Of a DNA stretch of 14,144 nucleotides, positions 8,203 to 14,144 are shown piece after piece. Position numbers and translations under genes: made by a program. The DNA lies in the NCBI GenBank assembly GCA_964369175.1, contig CAYJEM010000053.1, positions 1 to 14,144 on the forward strand, given 5' to 3'. This DNA comes from Tannockella sp964369175. Its GTDB lineage: Bacteria; Bacillota_I; Bacilli_A; Erysipelotrichales; Coprobacillaceae. Within the stretch, counting starts at the first letter, position 1; each line of letters begins with the position of its first letter. The notes beneath the pieces are model-generated. The model made no database searches and had not been told where the DNA came from. It worked only from the letters and a program-made list of their open reading frames with translations.

Positions 8203-8235
8203 GAATCAAGGTTATTGATGTATTTTTATAGTAAT

Positions 8236-9456
8236 CTACTTTTCAAGCAACCAATCAATTACATTTATTACTTTTATGCCATCATAGTTTCCAATAGTAA
8301 AACGGTCAAGAGTCAAGACAATTTTTTCATAATTATCTTTTATATTGATGAGTGAAGTCATTTCTCTTTTAAAGGTTTCTTCATTTGTCATATCGGCTGT
8401 AACTTGAAAATATGTTATTATATCTTCTTTTTGAACAACGAAATCAATTTCGTTTTCACCAACTTTACCAACATTAATGCGATATCCTCTTCGTCTTAAT
8501 TCAAGAAAAACAATGTTTTCGATGCTAAAACCTAAATCATAATTACGTTTTGGCAATATAAAGTTACGAAGTCACATATCTACTATATATAGTTTTTTAT
8601 TAACTTTTAGTAGTTGTTTTTTTACAATATCAAAACGTTCTACTGGATAAAATATAAATGATTCTGTTAATGCTTCAATATAATCACCTACAGTATTTGG
8701 TGAGACTTTTCGACCACTTGATATTAAATAGTCAGTAACACTTTTTATGGAAACAGGACTTCCAACAACACTAGATAAAAATTTTGCGATTGATTTAAGA
8801 AGCAGTATATCATTTATTTTTCGCTTAGATGGATCTTTCTCTTTTCTTATACCGCAACCTTCAATATCTTTGACAATAACCGTATTATAAATACCCTCAA
8901 GGTATGTACTTATCTTTTCAGTAGTTTTATTCATTGTTGAAATATATGGAAGTCCTCCATATTTCGTGTATTCAAGAAAAGCTTTGTCTGTTTCTAAATT
9001 AGAAATCTCAAGATATTCACTAAAAGACAGTGATAGCATAGAAATTTCAATATATCGTCCTGTTAAAAGTGTTGCTAAGTCACTAGAGAGCATATATGCA
9101 TTAGAACCAGTAATATAGATATCTGTATTTTCCTTTACATATAAACTATCAACTACTTTTTCAAATGCTGGCACTTTTTGTATTTCATCAAGAAAAATAT
9201 AGGTGGTTTTATCCGTTACTAATCGTTCCTTGATATACGCATATGGTTTATGATAATCAAGTAATTCTTCATATTCTAATTCTTCAAAGTTAATGGTAAT
9301 GATTTGTTCATTAGAAATTCCTTGTTCTTTTAAAAAGCTTTGATATTGCATAAATAAAGTAGATTTTCCACATCTTCTAATACCTGTTACAACTTTTATT
9401 ACCTTTTCATCTTTCCATGATATTAATTTATGTAAATAATTCTTTCGTGTTACCAT
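8236..9456 (-). pseudogene. AAA ATPase with DUF4143 C-terminus, interrupted by one in-frame TGA
   Basis: Read through a single TGA (8574-8572, codon 295), this is a full-length 406-codon member of the AAA_14/DUF4143 ATP-binding family. Visible features are Walker A GIRRCGKST (25-33), Walker B YIFLDEIQ (86-93), sensor ITGSNA (115-120), GGLP (167-170), a winged-helix-like region (about 215-275) and a C-terminal PD-(D/E)XK-like part with NEIDFV (335-340) and YFQV (349-352). At the break the frame reads IVDM-stop-LRN, where the family normally has IVDTGLRN, so two point changes (T to M, G to stop) suffice. An excellent ribosome binding site, AGGAGGTG (9462-9469), sits upstream. The second piece could only start at TTG (8556), with no ribosome binding site. 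The family is common in bacteria and its role is poorly defined. A truncated 294-residue ATPase could still be made. Confidence 0.88.
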
Positions 9457-9515
9457 AAAAGCACCTCCTATATAGTATATTCATTTCAGCATAAATAATA
9501 CTAAACCCAATTTAA

Positions 9516-9531
9516 ATTCCCATTTGGGAAT
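9516..9531. promoter_or_regulatory. Inverted repeat upstream of the DUF4143 ATPase gene
   Basis: ATTCCCA-TT-TGGGAAT is a 7-bp perfect dyad with a 2-bp centre, about 60 bp upstream of the ATPase start. It sits where an operator could act on that gene. No regulator gene adjoins it, and no convincing -35/-10 pair was found between it and the start (a lone TATACT lies at 9474-9479). Confidence 0.35.
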
Positions 9532-9816
9532 ATATTTTGCTTTTTGCTTATTTATATTCCGTAATTTAAATTATAACTTAAAACTAAAAATATTAACCAA
9601 TCAACTTGAATACTGTTATTATTCAACAATAACATAAAATTTATATTGACCTTAGCTACCATGTACAAAGTACTTCATATAAACTCATGTTTTTATCACT
9701 TACACTAGCCATACATTATATTAACATCAGCTAATTCTTTAGAATGTAATGTTGTTGCTTTTATATCTATTTCGAAATCATTTTTTTACTCATATCAAAA
9801 ATACCCATGATATATT
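9532..9816. other. Gene-poor AT-rich intergenic stretch
   Basis: No gene, RNA or mobile element is supported here. The only coding-like trace is a 27-codon open run on the minus strand (9785-9705) reading NDFEIDIKATTLHSKELADV, without a start codon or ribosome binding site. It may be debris of a lost gene. A 7-bp dyad (TGTTATT/AATAACA) lies near 9616-9636. Confidence 0.4.
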
Positions 9817-9854
9817 AATAAAACACCACCATGTAAATGAGGTGGTGTTTTATT
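9817..9854 (-). terminator. Strong hairpin terminator after the ATPase-TOPRIM operon
   Basis: A perfect 14-bp stem, AATAAAACACCACC / GGTGGTGTTTTATT (9817-9830 and 9841-9854), encloses a 10-nt loop, with GC-rich pairing at the loop side and A/T tracts at the base. It lies 82 bp past the stop of the TOPRIM gene. The symmetrical A and T tracts would let it work in both directions. Confidence 0.85.
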
Positions 9855-9936
9855 GACATACTGAACGGCAGCAGTGAATCTATAAAAATATAATAAACAG
9901 GTATGATATTTACATATCTTTAATAGGTAAGATAAT

Positions 9937-10449
9937 TTATTTTTTGATTTTTGATGCATCATTGCTTATTTTTTCAAATGCTCCTTTAGCTTGTATACTC
10001 CATAACTTAGAAATATTAAAATTATATGTTTCAAGCTTATTTTGTAAATTTGTTAATTTCATGAAATCCACTTTAAATTCTCTTTCTGTTTTGCTAGATG
10101 TTAGCTCTTTGAGGGATTTCAGGCTACAACTTCGCATTATTTCATCTTCTAATTTCTTTACTTGTGGAATACATAGTACTTGCTTTATAATTTTTTGCTT
10201 CTTTAAAAATGTAATATTTTCATTTAGTATTTTAGTATTTTCAACATCAGTATCAAATACCAAAACCACAACTGTATTTTCACTTAAACGCATGATTCGA
10301 GATATATTTATTTTGTTTGTAATTATATTAAAAACTTCTATTTTTCCTGGAATAATTAGCTGCATCTCTGTTTTAAGTACACTCAGTAATTTTTTTTCAT
10401 TTTCTCCTTCGACATAGTAATGATACTTTTGATATTTTGTTCTTGCCAT
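9937..10449 (-). CDS. Compact TOPRIM-fold protein, probable nuclease partner of the upstream ATPase
   Basis: A 170-residue basic, soluble protein with the two acidic signatures of a TOPRIM metal site. The first is a conserved Glu in YYVEGENEKKL (E14), followed by a helix. The second is a hydrophobic strand ending in VVLVFDTD (D66 and D68). A third acidic cluster, LEDE (100-103), follows the motif IPQV. This resembles the TOPRIM domains of OLD-family nucleases, RloB and the AriB subunit of PARIS, but without their extra domains (those proteins are usually 200-300+ residues). It starts 9 nt after the ATPase stop codon and has no Shine-Dalgarno sequence (AAACAAAACAC precedes the ATG), so translation probably depends on coupling to the ATPase gene. 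Function inferred: effector nuclease held or triggered by the ATPase in phage defence. The fold call is likely; the role is inference. Confidence 0.7.
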   Translation of the reverse strand: MARTKYQKYHYYVEGENEKKLLSVLKTEMQLIIPGKIEVFNIITNKINISRIMRLSENTVVVLVFDTDVENTKILNENITFLKKQKIIKQVLCIPQVKKLEDEIMRSCSLKSLKELTSSKTEREFKVDFMKLTNLQNKLETYNFNISKLWSIQAKGAFEKISNDASKIKK

Positions 10450-10458
10450 GTGTTTTGT

Positions 10459-11562
10459 TTATTCAAGTGCATCTAACAACGATAAGTCTGGAGATGATGA
10501 AAATAAATCATTTTCTATTGCATGTTTGAGTGAATCTGTATTTCTTTTTAATAATGTTGCAGCATTTATTGTTGTGATAACATATTTTTCATTTTTCTTT
10601 TGTTTTTTAAAGAATGTAAATGTATGTTTTGGAAAAGGAATATCTGCTATTTCTGTATTGTGCGTTGTAAAGAATAACTGATTATTTGGTTGTAAATGAC
10701 TTGCCATAATACATAAGAAGGCTTTTTCTAAATCAGTGTGGATATATGGGAATTTTTCATCACAGTAGTAAAATTTATGAATATTTGATGTTATAGAATA
10801 TATTATTTTTGCAATATCAATACCATTTTTAGTACCACTAGATAACTTGTTTTCCTTTATTACTTGGTCATCTTGTATAATTAATTCGTAGTTTTCTGTG
10901 ATTATTACATAGGTGTTTTTTACACCATTAATTTTAGTAACATCTATGATTGAAGGATCTAACGTCATCAATGTTACCTTCAAAACATTAAGATATCGAC
11001 TATCTTCATCTGTCTCCATAATTTTATCATGTTCATCAGTTTGTGAAAAATGCCAACAAAAATCAACATCTAACTTATTCAACTTAATTATATATGAATC
11101 CTCATCACTAAATTGTATTAACTTTAATTTATCAACACATTTTTCATAACTATCTGTTTTGTTTATTGATGCTTGTAATATATCTAATTCTAGTTTTGCA
11201 TTAACATCTACCTTTATGTTTACGCGAAACAATGAATAGCTATCTGTAATATCATTGTAATTCGAAACAAGATCAATAGATATATATGAATCATTTTCTT
11301 TATTATTAATAACTTGAATGAGTCCTTGTGGATTTTTAGTATACAAAAAGTTAAATACTAATTTTAATATATCACCAAATGCTGTTTTTCCTGTTGCATT
11401 TGCTCCCATCATAACATTAACTCGTTTATATCTAAAGTTTGGTCTGTATAAGAGATGTTCATCTTCTATATATGAATTAACAATCTTTTTTGGATATGAA
11501 AAATTGATAGAAAAATCATCAAATGCAAAAAAGTTATCTGCCTTAAAATTCATCACTATCAT
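10459..11562 (-). CDS. OLD/AAA15-type SMC-like ATPase (sensor subunit of putative two-gene defence system)
   Basis: A 367-residue ATPase of the AAA_15/AAA_21 (ABC-like, OLD/RecF-related) group. It opens with the family-typical first strand MNFKADNFFAFDDFSINF. Walker A is GANATGKT (53-60), the ABC-like signature LSSGTKNG (240-247), a Walker B-like FYYCDEK (264-270, D268 E269) and the switch histidine FFTTHNTEI (H301). The middle (about 90-235) is a family-specific insertion. I chose the ATG at 11562 because AAGGAG sits 9 nt upstream (11572-11577) and the predicted transcript starts near 11606. An ATG at 11610 would add 16 residues unlike the family and lacks a ribosome binding site. It is the first gene of a two-gene operon with the TOPRIM protein. 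ATPase-TOPRIM pairs such as PARIS and RloA-RloB act against phages; the same role is inferred here. Confidence 0.82.
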   Translation of the reverse strand: MIVMNFKADNFFAFDDFSINFSYPKKIVNSYIEDEHLLYRPNFRYKRVNVMMGANATGKTAFGDILKLVFNFLYTKNPQGLIQVINNKENDSYISIDLVSNYNDITDSYSLFRVNIKVDVNAKLELDILQASINKTDSYEKCVDKLKLIQFSDEDSYIIKLNKLDVDFCWHFSQTDEHDKIMETDEDSRYLNVLKVTLMTLDPSIIDVTKINGVKNTYVIITENYELIIQDDQVIKENKLSSGTKNGIDIAKIIYSITSNIHKFYYCDEKFPYIHTDLEKAFLCIMASHLQPNNQLFFTTHNTEIADIPFPKHTFTFFKKQKKNEKYVITTINAATLLKRNTDSLKHAIENDLFSSSPDLSLLDALE

Positions 11563-11571
11563 ATCTATGTT

Positions 11572-11577
11572 CTCCTT
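11572..11577 (-). promoter_or_regulatory. Ribosome binding site deciding the ATPase start
   Basis: AAGGAG on the minus strand, followed by nine bases and then ATG (11562-11560). This supports the shorter, 367-residue form of the ATPase over the in-frame ATG at 11610. Confidence 0.75.
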
Positions 11578-11612
11578 CCATATTATTTCGTTATTTGCGA
11601 AGTAACACATAT

Positions 11613-11641
11613 ATAATACACCACTTTCCTATTTTTAACAA
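11613..11641 (-). promoter_or_regulatory. Candidate promoter of the ATPase-TOPRIM operon
   Basis: TTGTTA (11641-11636), a 17-bp spacer and TATTAT (11618-11613) on the minus strand match four and five of six consensus positions. Initiation near 11606 would give a leader of about 45 nt to the ATG at 11562. Confidence 0.55.
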
Positions 11642-12041
11642 CTTATATTGTTTATATATTGAATATACACTTATTTACAGTATATATTCATGAGTACAAT
11701 AAATATATTGGGATATATAACATAAGTATAAAAGATCAATTGCTATGATAACCTACACTGATATGAAAAAATATTATAACTATTTATCGTACTAGTAAAA
11801 AATATACTTGGATATACTGTATTATTTTTTCTTATAACAATGTCTAGTCCAAGTTCAAATTCCTTTCTCAATTCATTAAACAAATGGTATCCTTATCTTA
11901 CAGAGATAATCGTCTTTTATAACCATATTTTTGCTTTATCCCACCTGTCATAGTAATTAGTGATTTATTTCGTTTAATTTGAATATATATGACTGAAATT
12001 TATTCAAATGATACAGCAATCTACAGTATTCCTTCAACGAT
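11642..12041. other. Intergenic stretch with possible coding remnant
   Basis: About 400 bp without an intact gene. On the minus strand, 11892-11743 is open for 49 codons with no start codon and reads protein-like at first (GYHLFNELRKEFELGLDIVI), suggesting the tail of a lost gene; I do not recognise it. A dyad ATTTGAAT/ATTCAAAT (11977-11984 and 12002-12009) lies past the end of the membrane protein gene and could be a weak terminator, though no T run follows. Confidence 0.35.
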
Positions 12042-13676
12042 TTACATCATCTTTTTTATTTCCATTTTTGCTTGTCGAACTCCTCGCAATTGAGGATGGT
12101 ACATAGTCATATCTTGTAATATTGCATTTGCTTCTTCTTGCATATTTACTTGTTTATAAGACATTGCTTTATAGTATTGTATAACGTTGATATATGTTGC
12201 TACATATCCTATAGTTTCTTTTGAAGCAATTTCTATTGCTTTATAGTAGTTTCCGTGTAGATAGTATTTTTCAACTTCTAATGCTTGTATTTCTCTTTCT
12301 ATAAATATTTTCAAATCAGGATCAGAGATATTAGAAAAGTACGTTATTGATTCTTGATAATATTTTTCAAAAGCTTGTTCTCTATCGCTATTATTCGACT
12401 TTAAGTACTCTGCTTGATAATATAATACAGTTCCTCTATGGTTTACTGATATTTTATTATTTATGAATTGCTTTATTTGATCTGATAACTGACACTCTAA
12501 AGAAATACGAAATGCAATTTTTTCAATTATTGATTGATATAATGTTTGAAAAGAAAGTATGTATAATATTCTAAATGCATTGTATACATCACCTACATTA
12601 CGAGATTCATGGTATATATAATTTACCATATTACTTACTTGTTTTTTGAAGTTTGCAAGAATTATCATATATATAAACATTACTACCAAGGCAAGTAATA
12701 ACCATAAAAAGTTCCCTGTACTAATTGACATATATACAATGATTGTTATACTTACAAACCAATATATCCAAGTATATGTTTTTAATTTTCTAAGTTGTTT
12801 TGATAATTGTTTATAATATTTGTTTTCCATTAAATCACTTGCTTTGTTTCTTTGGTTACTCTTTGTCTTTTTGATTACTTTTTTATATTTTTTTGTATAA
12901 TATTTTATATGATTTTTATCATACTCGTTATCAAGTAAATCTTCTAGTAGTTCAATAGCTTTGTCATAAAAACCTAGTGCAGTATATGCTTTTATACCTA
13001 AAATATATATTTGTTCATAATAATGTTCTTCATTACTTTGTTTTATATAATCTACAATAGTAATTGCTTCTTGATAGTTTTGAGTAGACATATGACGAAA
13101 CATATCTAGCACTAAGTTGTATTTTTCAACAGTGTCACTTTTCATGATTTGTAAAATATGTTTACTATACATCATGGTTCTATCATAATATTCATTAAAT
13201 GCTTGTTGCTTTTTAGTATTTATTTTATCAAAGTTAAATTCATACTCATATGGATTTCCATATTGTAACAAATGTATAAGATAACCCTTATCTTCTACAA
13301 CATATTCTAACACTTCTGGATCTTTTATTGCTTCTTGCAATATTTGTGCATATATTTTTTCTAAATCTTTGTTTTTTCCTTTTAAATCTAGTTTTTTTAA
13401 AGCTAATAATGTGTTTTGTATATCATTACTATTTTCATAGTATTGATATATACTCAACAATATTTTGTTTATTCTTAAATTGTATATATACAATATCACA
13501 TAATATAAAGGAAGCGTAAAGACCCATAGCATTAAATATAAAAAATCTTGAAAGTATATCGCTATACATAATATTACAAGCATATAAAGACCTGCACCAA
13601 AAGCACTTTTTATATATCCGTTAAGTACAAGTGTATTGATTCGATGTGAACAATTAGATAGTTCGTATGTTTTCAT
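12042..13676 (-). CDS. Four-TM membrane protein with duplicated TM-hairpin/TPR-like halves
   Basis: A 544-residue integral membrane protein of unknown function. Hydrophobic segments are at about 25-42, 46-65, 303-319 and 322-341, i.e. two hairpins. Each is followed by a long helical, Tyr/Lys-rich region with TPR-like A/G-Y-x-x-A patterning, e.g. GFYDKAIELLEDLL (235-248), GNYYKAIEIA (475-484) and the C-terminal MSYKQVNMQEEANAILQDM. The halves look like an internal duplication: after each hairpin comes a similar stretch (NKILLSIYQYYENSNDIQNT versus VSNMVNYIYHESRNVGDVYN). No catalytic motif is visible. A protein-interaction scaffold at the membrane is the most that can be inferred. The start is supported by AGGGGGAA seven bases upstream and a good promoter. 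It is monocistronic, bounded by a hairpin on its upstream side (13734-13766). Confidence 0.82.
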   Translation of the reverse strand: MKTYELSNCSHRINTLVLNGYIKSAFGAGLYMLVILCIAIYFQDFLYLMLWVFTLPLYYVILYIYNLRINKILLSIYQYYENSNDIQNTLLALKKLDLKGKNKDLEKIYAQILQEAIKDPEVLEYVVEDKGYLIHLLQYGNPYEYEFNFDKINTKKQQAFNEYYDRTMMYSKHILQIMKSDTVEKYNLVLDMFRHMSTQNYQEAITIVDYIKQSNEEHYYEQIYILGIKAYTALGFYDKAIELLEDLLDNEYDKNHIKYYTKKYKKVIKKTKSNQRNKASDLMENKYYKQLSKQLRKLKTYTWIYWFVSITIIVYMSISTGNFLWLLLALVVMFIYMIILANFKKQVSNMVNYIYHESRNVGDVYNAFRILYILSFQTLYQSIIEKIAFRISLECQLSDQIKQFINNKISVNHRGTVLYYQAEYLKSNNSDREQAFEKYYQESITYFSNISDPDLKIFIEREIQALEVEKYYLHGNYYKAIEIASKETIGYVATYINVIQYYKAMSYKQVNMQEEANAILQDMTMYHPQLRGVRQAKMEIKKMM

Positions 13677-13701
13677 TATTATTCCCCCTACAAATAAAAT
13701 A

Positions 13702-13730
13702 ATTATAACAAAAACACAAGATAGTTTCTA
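13702..13730 (-). promoter_or_regulatory. Promoter of the membrane protein gene
   Basis: On the minus strand TATAAT (13707-13702) carries an extended TGT motif. It is spaced 17 bp from TAGAAA (13730-13725), which matches four of six -35 positions. Initiation near 13695 gives a leader of about 20 nt before the ATG at 13676. Confidence 0.65.
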
Positions 13731-13733
13731 TAT

Positions 13734-13766
13734 AATAAAACCTAATGTCAGACATTAGGCTTTATT
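13734..13766 (-). terminator. Hairpin terminator upstream of the membrane protein gene
   Basis: CCTAATGT-CAG-ACATTAGG (13741-13759) is an 8-bp stem. Flanking AATAAA/TTTATT arms can extend it past a single mismatch. In the minus direction it is followed by TTTTATTATA. It would stop transcription arriving from the right, implying a former or off-window minus-strand gene there, and it abuts the -35 of the membrane protein promoter. Confidence 0.75.
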
Positions 13767-13898
13767 GATTGAACTAATTAAATTATTTATATTTACAGTG
13801 AGTTCGTACTAAAAACAGATAAACACCTAAAAGGAGCAGATATTTAGAATTCTTTTTCGAATCAAATACTTGTTTTAACAAAAAATTTAATTCATTTG

Positions 13899-14144
13899 GA
13901 GACGAAGACAACAAATATGTCTTATGATGAAATTTTGAAATATCGCCAAGATAAGTCAAAGCCTATATTTGGTGAAATGACGGATGAATTGAAATAAGTA
14001 ATAACGCACCAGAACGTGCAATCCGCCCACTAGCAGTAGAACGTAAAAACTGGCTGTTTGTAAGTACACCCCATGCTGCAAATACATCGAGTTGTTATTA
14101 CAGTATTGTAGAAACTGCAAAGCTAAACAACTTGAATCCACGTA
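13899..14144 (+). pseudogene. IS66-family transposase fragment (3' part, deleted and frameshifted)
   Basis: The only plus-strand coding signal in the window, running off the right edge. Two pieces of an IS66-type DDE transposase are visible. The first (ending at the TAA at 13995) reads MSYDEILKYRQDKSKPIF, the conserved block ahead of the C-terminal catalytic region. The second, in the +1-shifted frame from 13991, reads EISNNAPERAIRPLAVERKN, then WLF and YYSIVETAKLNNLNP, the hallmark IS66 C-terminal block. That block carries the presumed catalytic Glu of the DDE triad (codon at 14012). In intact members several dozen residues separate the two blocks, so an internal deletion joined them out of frame. 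The 5' four-fifths of the gene (HTH and the two catalytic Asp) is absent; 13767-13898 holds nothing recognisable. The element is therefore inactive debris. Confidence 0.85.

Noticed and set aside
8572..8574. UGA read as tryptophan (Mollicutes-type code), which would make the AAA/DUF4143 ATPase intact.
   Set aside because: The intact large genes use TGG for Trp with no internal TGA, and the family has Gly, not Trp, at this position.
9705..9785. Short minus-strand open run that looks protein-like (NDFEIDIKATTLHSKELADV).
   Set aside because: It has 27 codons, no start codon, no ribosome binding site and no recognisable family; noted only as possible debris.
9944..10417. A 157-codon plus-strand open frame overlapping the TOPRIM gene.
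   Set aside because: Its translation is Phe/Ser/Leu-rich with no family features. The opposite strand carries a protein with recognisable TOPRIM motifs and operon context.
11563..11610. A longer ATPase start at 11610 adding 16 residues (MCYFANN...).
   Set aside because: No ribosome binding site precedes it, it lies at or ahead of the predicted transcription start, and the ATG at 11562 has AAGGAG at good spacing and begins with the family-typical sequence.

Overview
The window is very AT-rich with standard-code genes, strong AGGAGG-type ribosome binding sites, TATAAT promoters (several with an extended TGn motif) and a sortase-type cell-wall anchor. This points to a low-GC Gram-positive (Bacillota), plausibly a gut- or host-associated Erysipelotrichia- or Clostridia-like organism; no marker gene fixes it further. 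UGA is not read as Trp in the intact genes, which argues against Mycoplasma-type Mollicutes. Every intact gene lies on the minus strand. The only plus-strand coding material is a broken transposase at the right edge.

Left part (1-7680): the first residues of a secreted protein run off the left edge, with a (TA)11 tract in its presumed leader. Next come a decayed short gene and then a 2,255-residue surface protein (679-7446). That protein has a signal peptide, a von Willebrand A domain with a large insertion, a DUF11-like domain, four long composite repeats (Ig/PKD-like + InlB-type + Ca-loop + NGTW module), a shorter fifth unit, a C-terminal InlB-type repeat and a KPSTG-type sorting signal. 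Two repeats share 505 bp without a mismatch. A strong terminator follows the gene.

Middle part (7860-9530): this is a graveyard. A RelE/ParE-family toxin is reduced to a frame with four internal stops. Just upstream of it (on the minus strand) is an AAA/DUF4143 ATPase, complete except for one in-frame TGA. Two long palindromes lie in the surrounding intergenic DNA.

Defence-like cassette (9817-11641): promoter, an OLD/AAA-type ATPase, a compact TOPRIM-fold protein 9 nt downstream, then a terminator. ATPase-TOPRIM pairs are the logic of PARIS, Gabija/OLD and Rlo-type anti-phage systems, but the 170-residue TOPRIM partner is unusually small. This is the best candidate for a little-described system here.

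Right part (11642-14144): gene-poor DNA with a possible coding remnant, then a 544-residue membrane protein made of two similar halves (TM hairpin + TPR-like helices) with its own promoter. A hairpin terminator follows, and the 3' part of an IS66-family transposase with an internal deletion/frameshift runs off the right edge. Taken together this looks like an accessory region shaped by decay and insertion, holding a surface adhesin and a probable defence module.
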